From the NCBI GenBank assembly GCA_024280535.1, contig JAJRPY010000113.1, positions 1 through 9,876 of the forward strand: DNA of 9,876 bases. The letters run 5' to 3'. Made by a program: the position numbers and the translations under genes. Shown piece by piece: positions 1-6,040 of this stretch. Every line of letters begins with the position of its first letter. The first letter of the stretch is position 1. The notes beneath the pieces were generated by a model. The model made no database searches. It was not told the DNA's origin and saw only the letters and a program-made list of their open reading frames with translations. This DNA is from Gammaproteobacteria bacterium. Its GTDB lineage: Bacteria > Pseudomonadota > Gammaproteobacteria > PS1 > Pseudothioglobaceae.

Positions 1-1930
1 CATATTCGAGCAGGTTCTTACGCGAGTCATAGTTCATACCTTCCACTTTACGCTGTGCATTTTCAATCGCACGATTAACCATTTTATGCTCAATTGCCTC
101 GCCTTGTTCCATGCCCAATTTTTTCATCATGGCAGCCATTTTTTCGCTGGCAAAAATGCGCATTAAATTGTCTTCTAACGACAAATAAAAACGTGTCGAA
201 CCAATATCACCCTGACGACCTGAACGACCACGCAATTGATTGTCAACACGACGCGATTCATTGCGCTCAGTGCCGACAATATGCAAGCCACCTACGTCAA
301 TGACCTTGTTATGTTCAATTATCCAATCTTGCTTTTGTTGCTCGGTAGCGCCATCAGCCAGCTTGCCACCGAGTACAATATCCGTGCCTCGACCGGCCAT
401 ATTGGTGGCAATGGTAATCGCGCCCATGGCACCAGCATTAGCAATAATAATGGCTTCTCTTTCGTGTTGTTTGGCGTTTAACACCTCGTGTTTAATATTT
501 TTATTGCTCAGTAAACTTGAAATGGCCTCGGAATTTTCAATACTGCTGGTACCCACTAACACTGGCTGACCAGTCTTTTGACAGGCTTCTATGTCATTGG
601 CAATGGCTTCTAATTTTTCTTCTAATGTCAAATAAATTTGATCTGTCTTATCATCACGTTTAGAGACTTGATTGGGTGGCACAACAATTGTTTCTAAGCC
701 GTAAATATCTTGAAATTCAACCGCTTCGGTATCTGCCGTACCAGTCATACCCGATAATTTTTTATACAATCTAAAATAATTTTGGAACGTAATAGAGGCT
801 AATGTTTGATTTTCTTTCTTGATGCTGACATTTTCCTTGGCCTCAATGGCTTGGTGCAACCCCTCACTCCAACGACGACCTGGCATGGTTCTGCCAGTAA
901 ACTCATCAACAATCACCACTTCATCGCCCTCCACAATATAATGGTCGTCCTTATGAAATAACATATGCGCTTTGAGGGCAGAATTAATATGTTGCATTAA
1001 CAGGATATTGCCTGCATCATATAGACTTGCGCCCGCTGGCAAGGCGCCTGCATCAATCAACAAATCCTCCGCCTTGGCATGTCCGTCATCGGTTAAAAAT
1101 ACTTGCTTGTGCTTTTCATCAATGGTGTAATCACCTGCAATTTCTACCACAACCTCTTTGCCTTCACCGCTTTCTGTTTGCTGGGTAAAGTTTGGAATCA
1201 TCTGGTTAATAGCTTTGTAAATTTCAGCATAATCTGCCGCAGGGCCGGAAATAATCAGCGGCGTTCTGGCTTCATCAATTAGAATGGAATCGACCTCATC
1301 CACAATCGCAAAATTCAATGTTTTTTGTACTTTTTGCTCCAGCGTAAAAGCCATATTATCACGCAAATAATCAAAGCCCAATTCGTTATTAGTGGCATAT
1401 ACCACATCACAGGCATAGGCTGCTTGCTTTTCTTCTGGCGGTCGATTGGAGACAATAATACCCACACTCAAGCCAAGAAATTCAAACACTTTGCCCATCC
1501 ACTGGGCATCACGCTCGGCTAAATAATCATTCACCGTGACAATATGCACACCTTTACCGCTTAGTGCATTTAAATACGCAGGCAATGTTGCCACCAAGGT
1601 TTTGCCTTCGCCCGTACCCATCTCAGCAATATTGCCGTCGTTTAATGCAATGCCACCAATTAACTGAACATCGTGGTGCCTCAAGCCTAATACTCTAACA
1701 CTAGCCTCACGCATCACGGCAAATGCCTCAATCAATAGCGAATCAAGCGATTCTCCAGCTTGGTATCGGTCTTTAAATTCTTCGGTTTTGGCACGCAATT
1801 GTTCGTCCGTTAATGGCTGAATGTCTGACTCCAGCCTAGTAATGCTATCGGCAGTCAGCCATATTTTTTTAATAAGGCGATCATTCCTAGAACCGACAAT
1901 TTTAGATAGAACTTGATTTATAATATTCAT
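1..1930 (-). CDS. secA: Preprotein translocase ATPase SecA, N-terminal 643 residues (runs off left edge)
   Basis: SecA is the cytoplasmic ATPase motor that pushes unfolded preproteins through SecYEG. I translated the minus strand from the ATG at 1930-1928; the frame stays open through all 643 codons to the window edge, so no frameshift is present. Visible motifs are the Walker A segment MGTGEGKT (residues 104-111), [10 protein letters not shown] (132-141), the Walker B/DEAD-like DEVDS (211-215) followed by [15 protein letters not shown] (216-230), and the helicase motif VI stretch [11 protein letters not shown] (565-575). The preprotein cross-linking region lies between the two nucleotide-binding halves. 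The wing, C-terminal linker and any zinc-binding tail (roughly the last 250-270 residues of a usual ~900) are outside the window. The start matches the family N-terminus (SRNDR at 14-18). There is no Shine-Dalgarno-like sequence before it, and a -10-like box lies only 8 bases upstream. No secM-like gene precedes it; its divergent neighbour is a dciA-like gene. Confidence 0.98.
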   Translation of the reverse strand, partial: MNIINQVLSKIVGSRNDRLIKKIWLTADSITRLESDIQPLTDEQLRAKTEEFKDRYQAGESLDSLLIEAFAVMREASVRVLGLRHHDVQLIGGIALNDGNIAEMGTGEGKTLVATLPAYLNALSGKGVHIVTVNDYLAERDAQWMGKVFEFLGLSVGIIVSNRPPEEKQAAYACDVVYATNNELGFDYLRDNMAFTLEQKVQKTLNFAIVDEVDSILIDEARTPLIISGPAADYAEIYKAINQMIPNFTQQTESGEGKEVVVEIAGDYTIDEKHKQVFLTDDGHAKAEDLLIDAGALPAGASLYDAGNILLMQHINSALKAHMLFHKDDHYIVEGDEVVIVDEFTGRTMPGRRWSEGLHQAIEAKENVSIKKENQTLASITFQNYFRLYKKLSGMTGTADTEAVEFQDIYGLETIVVPPNQVSKRDDKTDQIYLTLEEKLEAIANDIEACQKTGQPVLVGTSSIENSEAISSLLSNKNIKHEVLNAKQHEREAIIIANAGAMGAITIATNMAGRGTDIVLGGKLADGATEQQKQDWIIEHNKVIDVGGLHIVGTERNESRRVDNQLRGRSGRQGDIGSTRFYLSLEDNLMRIFASEKMAAMMKKLGMEQGEAIEHKMVNRAIENAQRKVEGMNYDSRKNLLEY

Positions 1931-1938
1931 AATTAAAA

Positions 1939-1967
1939 AATATAAAGAATTGTTTTGATATAAACAA
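1939..1967 (-). promoter_or_regulatory. Candidate secA promoter, very close to the start codon
   Basis: Read on the minus strand, TTGTTT (1967-1962) and TATATT (1944-1939) are separated by exactly 17 bases. The -10 box matches consensus at 5 of 6 positions and the -35 at 3 of 6. Only 8 bases separate the -10 from the secA ATG, so transcription would begin at or within a base or two of the start codon. The region is AT-rich, so chance matches are likely; a promoter further upstream, overlapping the start of the divergent gene, is the alternative. Confidence 0.35.
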
Positions 1968-2003
1968 TCTATTTTCTCACAGATAAACCCGACTTTGCAT
2001 TAA

Positions 2004-2309
2004 ATGTGTTCGCATAAACCAACTGACAATTTAACCCATTTTTCAACCCGAGGATCGCTTGGTCAATTGATGGCACGGGCAAAAATCTACAATCAAATCA
2101 ATACACAATTACAACCACAACTGCCTGATACGCTTAAAAATTTAGAACTTTGCCTAATCAAAGACGAGGTGGCCACTCTAATAACCAGCAATTCAGCAAC
2201 TGCCTTTAGAGCCAAACAGCAAATAAATGAACTACTCGCGTTATTACAAGGCATTAACTCAAATCAATCAATCAATCATATTAAAATAAAGGTTTATACC
2301 GATAAATAA
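2004..2309 (+). CDS. dciA: DciA-like (DUF721) protein, probable DnaB helicase loader/partner, short form
   Basis: This 101-residue protein resembles the DUF721/DciA family by pattern. It has a helix with LGQLMARAKIYNQINTQL (about 19-36), then LPDTLKNLELCLIKDEVATLI (about 40-60), the S-N-S-A-T-A-F-R segment (62-69) where family members usually have 'sxaWatrLR', a leucine-rich helix NELLALLQG (75-83), and a final beta strand IKIKVY (93-98). DciA proteins are thought to assist loading of the replicative helicase DnaB in the many bacteria that lack DnaC. The family is often found near lpxC/secA in gammaproteobacteria, which fits its position next to secA, although here it is divergent. It is near the small end of the family and consists of little more than the KH-like core. 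A TAA immediately precedes the ATG in frame, so the start is this ATG or a later one; no clear Shine-Dalgarno sequence is visible. Family assignment is moderately sure; function is inferred. Confidence 0.75.
   Translation: MCSHKPTDNLTHFSTRGSLGQLMARAKIYNQINTQLQPQLPDTLKNLELCLIKDEVATLITSNSATAFRAKQQINELLALLQGINSNQSINHIKIKVYTDK
2262..2277 (+). repeat. Four tandem copies of AATC inside the dciA-like gene
   Basis: Four perfect AATC units lie near the 3' end of the gene and encode part of the NSNQSINH segment. A tetranucleotide tract inside a gene can shift frame if it slips, but four units is short and loss or gain of a unit would affect only the last ~15 residues. Most likely incidental. Confidence 0.6.
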
Positions 2310-2340
2310 TGTGGCAAGTCTAAAATTGTCCATTATACAT

Positions 2341-2354
2341 CGCTAATATTAGCG
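2341..2354. promoter_or_regulatory. Perfect 14-bp palindrome next to the petA -10 box (candidate operator)
   Basis: CGCTAATATTAGCG reads identically on both strands and directly abuts the TATAAT at 2355. It would sit in the -35/-10 spacer of the petABC promoter, a usual place for a regulator to act. It does not match FNR, Fur or LexA consensus as I know them. Its 10-base inner part recurs at 4964-4973 upstream of sspA. It could also form a 5-bp hairpin, but no T-run follows, so a terminator for the upstream gene is unlikely. Confidence 0.5.
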
Positions 2355-2360
2355 TATAAT
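2355..2360 (+). promoter_or_regulatory. Probable -10 element of the petABC promoter
   Basis: A perfect TATAAT lies 58 bases before the petA ATG. At the 17-base spacing the -35 position holds ATTATA (2332-2337), 3 of 6 to TTGACA. A better TTGTCC at 2326-2331 is 23 bases away, too far for normal spacing. A perfect -10 with a poor -35 and a palindrome between them suggests an activated or repressed promoter. Transcription from about 2367 would give a leader of roughly 50 bases. Confidence 0.55.
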
Positions 2361-2418
2361 TATTAGATTTTTAAATTTAGATTAATTTATCACTATCAAA
2401 ATAAAGGACTGTAATCTT

Positions 2419-3024
2419 ATGTCAGAACAAACAATAGACTTAAAGAAAAGGCGCTTTTTAACAGGTGCTACTAGCGTTGTAGGTGCGATTGGCGTTGGTT
2501 TTGTATTGGTGCCATTTTTGTCATCTTGGATGCCATCAGCACGAGCAAAAGCGGCTGGTGCGCCTGTTGATGTAGATATTTCTAAATTAGAAGAGGGTCA
2601 ATTGGTGATAAATATGTGGCGTAAAAAACCCATTTGGATTTTCAAACGCGACAAAACAGTATTGGACAATTTACCCACATTAAACGACAGCCTAACTGAT
2701 CCTGACAATACAGTTGAAAAACAACAGCCCGCCTATGCCAAAAATCTATATCGCTCAATCAATCCAGAAATTGCTGTTATTACTGGAATTTGCACCCATC
2801 TTGGTTGCTCGCCTACCTACCGACCTGAAATTGGCGCAGCTGATTTAGGCGGTGATACTTGGAAAGGGGGGTTTTACTGCCCGTGTCATGGCTCTAAATT
2901 TGATTTGTCTGGTCGTGTTTACAAAGGCGTACCAGCACCTATTAACTTAGAAATTCCGCCTTATCATTTTGTCACCGATTCACTCATTAGAATTGGCGTT
3001 GATCCAGCAGCAGCCACCTCATAG
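2419..3024 (+). CDS. petA: Ubiquinol-cytochrome c reductase, Rieske iron-sulfur subunit
   Basis: This is the [2Fe-2S] subunit of the cytochrome bc1 complex; it takes one electron from quinol at the Qo site and passes it to cytochrome c1. The 201-residue protein has an N-terminal anchor with a basic segment KKRRFLT (9-15) and a hydrophobic helix (about 16-38), resembling an uncleaved Tat signal. Both cluster-binding boxes are intact: CTHLGC (125-130) and CPCHGS (154-159). These supply Cys125/His127 and Cys154/His157 as ligands and Cys130/Cys156 as the disulfide pair. Length is typical for proteobacteria. AAAGGA at 2403-2408, 10 bases before the ATG, supports the start. It is first in petABC; its stop codon is joined to the petB ribosome-binding site. 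The Tat motif reads KR-R-FLT where the usual form is RRxFLK. A six-G run (2866-2871) in the gene leaves the frame intact. Confidence 0.97.
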   Translation: MSEQTIDLKKRRFLTGATSVVGAIGVGFVLVPFLSSWMPSARAKAAGAPVDVDISKLEEGQLVINMWRKKPIWIFKRDKTVLDNLPTLNDSLTDPDNTVEKQQPAYAKNLYRSINPEIAVITGICTHLGCSPTYRPEIGAADLGGDTWKGGFYCPCHGSKFDLSGRVYKGVPAPINLEIPPYHFVTDSLIRIGVDPAAATS

Positions 3025-3027
3025 GAG
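3022..3027 (+). promoter_or_regulatory. petB ribosome-binding site fused to the petA stop codon
   Basis: The sequence TAGGAG contains both the petA stop (TAG, 3022-3024) and an AGGAG Shine-Dalgarno core (3023-3027), 9 bases before the petB ATG. A ribosome terminating on petA would sit on the petB site, favouring coupled translation of the two subunits. Confidence 0.75.
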
Positions 3028-3036
3028 CGTAGAATT

Positions 3037-4266
3037 ATGGACAATAATAAAAATTGGATTAATCAACGCTTCCCACTAACCAAAGTTTGGAATGAGCATT
3101 TAGCCGAATATTACACTCCTAGAAACTTTAACTTTTGGTACTTTTTTGGCTCTTTAGCCATGCTGGTACTGGTCATTCAAATTGTCACAGGCATCTTTTT
3201 GGCCATGCACTACAAGCCTGACGCAGCATTGGCATTTGCCTCAATAGAATACATTATGCGTGATGTTGACTGGGGCTGGCTAATTCGCTATATTCACTCA
3301 ACGGGTGCCTCTGCATTTTTCATCGTCATTTACCTGCATATGTATCGAGGGCTGTTATATGGCTCTTACAAAGCACCACGTGAGTTGATTTGGATTATTG
3401 GTATGGTTTTATACATTGCACTAATGGCTGAAGCCTTTATGGGATACGTATTGCCATGGGGGCAAATGTCCTATTGGGGGGCTAAGGTGATTATCAATCT
3501 ATTTGGCTCGATTCCATTTGGCTTTGGCGAGTTAATTGTGGAATTTATTCTAGGGGATTACGCAGTAGATGACCCAACTCTTAACCGCTTTTTTTCATTA
3601 CACGTGATTGCCATTCCACTGATTTTGGTTATTTTGGTCTTTATTCATATTGTTGCCCTTCATACAGTTGGTTCAAACAATCCAGATGGGGTTGAAATTA
3701 AGAAAAATAAAGATAAAAATGGCATTCCTAAAGATGGCATCCCATTTCACCCTTACTACAGTGTCAAAGATATTATGGGGGTTGTGGTATTTTTAATGAT
3801 TTTTAGCTCAATTGTATTCTTCGCACCTGCATTAAATGGCTATTTCTTAGAGGCACCAAATTTTGTGGAAGCAAACCCACTGGTAACACCAACTCACATT
3901 GCGCCCTTATGGTACTTAACGCCGTTTTATACCGTATTAAGAGCTGTACCACCCCTGTTTGACTCCCAACTACCTGGGGTTCTAGCTATGTTTGCAGCAC
4001 TGTTAATTTTGATTGCATTACCTTGGTTAGATCGCTCTAAGGTGAAATCTATTAGATACCGCTCATGGCCTTATAAGGTGGCTTTAGGCATCTTTGTGGT
4101 TACCTTTGTTATACTGGGTTGGCTGGGTATGCAAGCGGTCACGCCGTTATATAGCCTATTAGCTCAAATATTTACCGTTATTTACTTTGCATTCTTTATC
4201 CTCATGCCTTGGTTTACCTCAATCGGTAAAACCAAACCAGTGCCTGAAAGAACGACGGAGCATTAA
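3037..4266 (+). CDS. petB: Ubiquinol-cytochrome c reductase, cytochrome b subunit
   Basis: Cytochrome b is the membrane core of the bc1 complex, carrying hemes bL and bH and the Qo and Qi quinone sites. The 409-residue protein has the expected eight or so hydrophobic helices. Heme ligands are visible as two pairs: His87/His101 (14 apart, in RYIHSTGASAF and IYLHMYRG) and His189/His204 (15 apart, in FFSLHVIAIP and FIHIVALH). The 15-residue spacing matches my recollection of beta/gammaproteobacterial and b6-type proteins, against 14 in mitochondria. GYVLPWGQMSYWGA (136-149) is the conserved Qo cd1 segment, and HTVGSNNPDG (209-218) follows the second ligand pair. The ef loop reads PLWY (290-293) where the classical motif is PEWY. 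The TAGGAG at 3022-3027 supports the start. The gene ends 1 base before petC. Confidence 0.98.
   Translation: MDNNKNWINQRFPLTKVWNEHLAEYYTPRNFNFWYFFGSLAMLVLVIQIVTGIFLAMHYKPDAALAFASIEYIMRDVDWGWLIRYIHSTGASAFFIVIYLHMYRGLLYGSYKAPRELIWIIGMVLYIALMAEAFMGYVLPWGQMSYWGAKVIINLFGSIPFGFGELIVEFILGDYAVDDPTLNRFFSLHVIAIPLILVILVFIHIVALHTVGSNNPDGVEIKKNKDKNGIPKDGIPFHPYYSVKDIMGVVVFLMIFSSIVFFAPALNGYFLEAPNFVEANPLVTPTHIAPLWYLTPFYTVLRAVPPLFDSQLPGVLAMFAALLILIALPWLDRSKVKSIRYRSWPYKVALGIFVVTFVILGWLGMQAVTPLYSLLAQIFTVIYFAFFILMPWFTSIGKTKPVPERTTEH
4257..4260 (+). promoter_or_regulatory. petC ribosome-binding site that fixes the start at 4268
   Basis: GGAG (in ACGGAG) lies 7 bases before the ATG at 4268, within the last codons of petB. 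It favours 4268 over an in-frame ATG at 4187, which would give a 27-residue extension encoded inside petB and bury the signal peptide. Confidence 0.8.
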
Positions 4267-4267
4267 T

Positions 4268-4957
4268 ATGAACACACGATTAAACACAACATTATCAGCC
4301 ATGGCTGCCTTGCTTATTTCTTTTAATGTCGGCGCGTCAGGCACCGATATTCACTTAGAAGCTGCCAACACGGATATTACTGATCAAGCCTCTTTACAAC
4401 GGGGCGCTACATCCTTTATGAATAACTGCTCAGGCTGTCATTCAATTGAATTTATGCGCTACAATCGGATTGCCAAGGACTTAAATATTAGCAAAGAAGA
4501 CATGCTTAATAACTTAATGTTTAATTCAGAGAAAATAGGCAGCCCAATTGTTTCCTCCATGCCAGAAAAAGGCCCAAAGGATTGGTTTGGCAACATGCCA
4601 CCCGATTTATCCCTAACAGGCAGAGCTCGTGGCACCGATTGGATTTATACCTATCTTAAAAGTTTTTATGCTGATGACACTCGCCCTTATGGGGTCAACA
4701 ATCACGTCTTAAAAAATGCGGCTATGCCGGATATTTTGTGGCAGTCAAAGCGTGACAAATCAGCAGAGGCGTTTGACCAAGAAGTTCGAGATATTACCAA
4801 CTTCCTGGACTACGTCTCCGAGCCCGCTCAGTTAATTAGATACCGTATTGGCGTTAATGTCCTAGGCTTTTTATTCGTATTATTTATTTTGTCTTATTTG
4901 CTTAAACAAGCCTATTGGCAAGATGTCAAATATGGCAAATGGCGTGCGAAAGACTAA
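4268..4957 (+). CDS. petC: Ubiquinol-cytochrome c reductase, cytochrome c1 subunit
   Basis: Cytochrome c1 accepts electrons from the Rieske protein and passes them to soluble or membrane cytochrome c on the periplasmic side. From the ATG at 4268 the protein has 229 residues. A Sec-type signal (Lys/Arg-poor start, hydrophobic 8-22, likely cleavage after GAS near 24) is followed by the covalent heme site CSGCH (54-58). A methionine in NAAMPDILW (Met153) is in the place of the axial sixth ligand. A C-terminal helix (about 195-213, VLGFLFVLFILSYLL) anchors it, ending in the basic KYGKWRAKD. PPDLSL (111-116) and RPYG (139-142) are also family features. Heme attachment would need the periplasmic cytochrome c maturation system, not encoded here. 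Single-heme, single-anchor form, typical of proteobacteria. It is the last of the three bc1 genes; sspA follows 87 bases later. Confidence 0.96.
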   Translation: MNTRLNTTLSAMAALLISFNVGASGTDIHLEAANTDITDQASLQRGATSFMNNCSGCHSIEFMRYNRIAKDLNISKEDMLNNLMFNSEKIGSPIVSSMPEKGPKDWFGNMPPDLSLTGRARGTDWIYTYLKSFYADDTRPYGVNNHVLKNAAMPDILWQSKRDKSAEAFDQEVRDITNFLDYVSEPAQLIRYRIGVNVLGFLFVLFILSYLLKQAYWQDVKYGKWRAKD

Positions 4958-4963
4958 TTAATT

Positions 4964-4973
4964 GCTAATATTA
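4964..4973. repeat. Second copy of the petA-upstream palindrome core, upstream of sspA
   Basis: GCTAATATTA here is identical to bases 2342-2351 of the palindrome before petA. It lies 7 bases after the petC stop and 81 bases before the sspA ATG. The outer arm is lost (AAC follows, not GCG), leaving only TAATATTA symmetric. If the petA palindrome is an operator, this could be a weaker site for the same regulator; chance in AT-rich DNA is the alternative. Confidence 0.35.
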
Positions 4974-4995
4974 AACACGTAGAAACACCACAGTA

Positions 4996-5034
4996 CTCTT
5001 TAAACAGGGATGCTATTTTTTTCATTTTAAAGAG
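4996..5034 (+). promoter_or_regulatory. Inverted repeat that would sequester the sspA ribosome-binding site
   Basis: CTCTTTAAA (4996-5004) is exactly complementary to TTTAAAGAG (5026-5034), with a 21-base loop containing a run of seven T. The right arm holds most of the sspA Shine-Dalgarno sequence (AAAGAGG, 5029-5035), 9 bases before the ATG. In a transcript reading through from petC, pairing would cover the ribosome site. The loop also contains TGCTATTTT (5011-5019), which resembles an extended -10; a transcript starting there would lack the left arm and stay open. The arms are AT-rich, so the stem would be of modest stability. Confidence 0.4.
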
Positions 5035-5044
5035 GTAAGTTATT

Positions 5045-5674
5045 ATGTTAATCAAACCCAATCCATCATCGACAACTTTATATTCTTCTCCACATGAAAT
5101 TGAGTCTCATGTTATTCGCTTTATCATGGCTGAAAAACATATTGAAAAAGAGATTTTTAACCTTAAAGTGGACGAAATACCAGAGGAAATTTTAGAATTA
5201 AACCCTTGTCAATCATTACCCACCTTGTTTGACCGTGGCATTGTTTTATATGATTTATCAGTGATTATGGAATATCTTGATGAACGCTTTCCATTCCCAC
5301 CTTTATTACCTGTTGACCCGATTGAAAAATCCGAAAAAAGATTAATGATTTTTAGATTTACACGCGCTGCTGGCTGCTGGTTTGAGCTGGTTCATACCAT
5401 AGAAACAGGCAACAAAAAAGCTGCCAATGCTGCCAGAAAAATACTGCAAAATAATTTAATTGAATTGGTACCTTTGTTTGCCTACAAACCATTTTTTAAA
5501 AGTGACGATATGACCATCGTAGATGCCTGTCTTGCAGCATTATTATGGCGCATCAAAAAACTTGAGATAACCCTAGGTGCACCTGGAAAAGCCGTAACTG
5601 ACTATGGCAAGCGGTTATTTGCAAGAGATTCATTCAAAGAATCCTTAACCGACTGCGAAAGAGAATATAACTAA
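5045..5674 (+). CDS. sspA: Stringent starvation protein A (SspA), RNA polymerase-associated GST-fold protein
   Basis: SspA has a glutathione-transferase fold without known transferase activity and binds RNA polymerase; in E. coli it lowers H-NS levels, promotes stationary-phase acid tolerance and activates phage P1 late genes. The 209-residue protein aligns along nearly its whole length with E. coli SspA (212). It has a thioredoxin-like N-domain with TLYSSPHEIESHVIRF (11-26), LNPCQSLPTL (52-61) and IMEYLDERFP (74-83). A helical C-domain contains DACLAALLWR, ending in RLFARDSFKESLT. Two departures are visible: the surface motif Pro-His-Pro of E. coli (84-86) is Pro-Phe-Pro here (83-85), and the 'ES' pair of the GST site is Asp70-Leu71. 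AAAGAGG 9 bases upstream supports the start. sspB follows after 5 bases. The petABC-sspAB order is common in beta- and gammaproteobacteria. Confidence 0.94.
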   Translation: MLIKPNPSSTTLYSSPHEIESHVIRFIMAEKHIEKEIFNLKVDEIPEEILELNPCQSLPTLFDRGIVLYDLSVIMEYLDERFPFPPLLPVDPIEKSEKRLMIFRFTRAAGCWFELVHTIETGNKKAANAARKILQNNLIELVPLFAYKPFFKSDDMTIVDACLAALLWRIKKLEITLGAPGKAVTDYGKRLFARDSFKESLTDCEREYN

Positions 5675-5679
5675 CCTAT

Positions 5680-6036
5680 ATGCCCGCTGTTACTCCCTAT
5701 CTCATCAGGGCTTATCATCAATGGATGGAAGACTCAGGGCTGAGTGCTCATATTTTGGTTGATTGCACAAACACACAGGTAATTGCACCCAAGCAATTTA
5801 TCCAAAATGACCGCATGGTTTTAAATATTGCCAGCGTTGCCACACAATCACTGGTGCTTGATAATACCCATATTGGCTTTAAGGCTCGGTTTTCTGGGCA
5901 GTCAATTGAGGTTTACATTCCGACTGATGCGGTCATGGGTATTTATGCAGGTGAAAATGGCGAGGGTATGTTTTTTGAGGCTGAAAAACACGCAAAAAAG
6001 GCTGATAAAAAACCACCGCTAACCCTATTGGACTAA
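5680..6036 (+). CDS. sspB: ClpXP protease specificity-enhancing factor SspB, short-tailed
   Basis: SspB binds the ssrA degradation tag on stalled-ribosome products and tethers them to ClpX through a flexible C-terminal tail. The 118-residue protein aligns with the E. coli substrate-binding domain: TPYLIRAYHQWMEDSGLSAHILVD (5-28), a strand with MVLNIA (46-51), GFKARFSG (66-73), VYIPTDAVMGIYAGENGEGMFFE (78-100). After that only about 18 residues remain, rich in lysine and ending PPLTLLD. In E. coli a ~50-residue linker leads to the ClpX-binding end ALRVVK; here the linker is nearly gone and the end lacks the basic residues. The best upstream purine run (AAAGAG, 5658-5663) is 16 bases away, so translation probably depends on sspA. 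The 3' end is convergent with bioD, with 4 bases between the stops. Confidence 0.92.
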   Translation: MPAVTPYLIRAYHQWMEDSGLSAHILVDCTNTQVIAPKQFIQNDRMVLNIASVATQSLVLDNTHIGFKARFSGQSIEVYIPTDAVMGIYAGENGEGMFFEAEKHAKKADKKPPLTLLD

Positions 6037-6040
6037 AAAC

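Noticed and set aside
94..569. Plus-strand open frames of 69-109 codons inside secA
   Set aside because: They overlap each other and lie opposite the conserved C-terminal half of the SecA motor domain; the composition is that of a reverse-complement shadow.
1931..2003. A secM-like arrest peptide gene upstream of secA
   Set aside because: The 73-base gap is too short and the neighbouring gene is divergent, so no secM leader can precede secA.
2341..2354. Palindrome as a rho-independent terminator of the dciA-like gene
   Set aside because: The stem would be only 5 bp with a 4-base loop and is followed by TATAATTATT, not a T-run.
2866..2871. Six-G run in petA as a frameshift or phase-variation site
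   Set aside because: The frame is intact with both Rieske boxes downstream or spanning it, and six bases is too short to argue for programmed slippage.
4187..4267. Upstream in-frame ATG giving a 27-residue longer cytochrome c1
   Set aside because: The extension lies inside petB, has no signal-peptide character, and the ATG at 4268 has a GGAG at proper distance followed directly by a good signal sequence.
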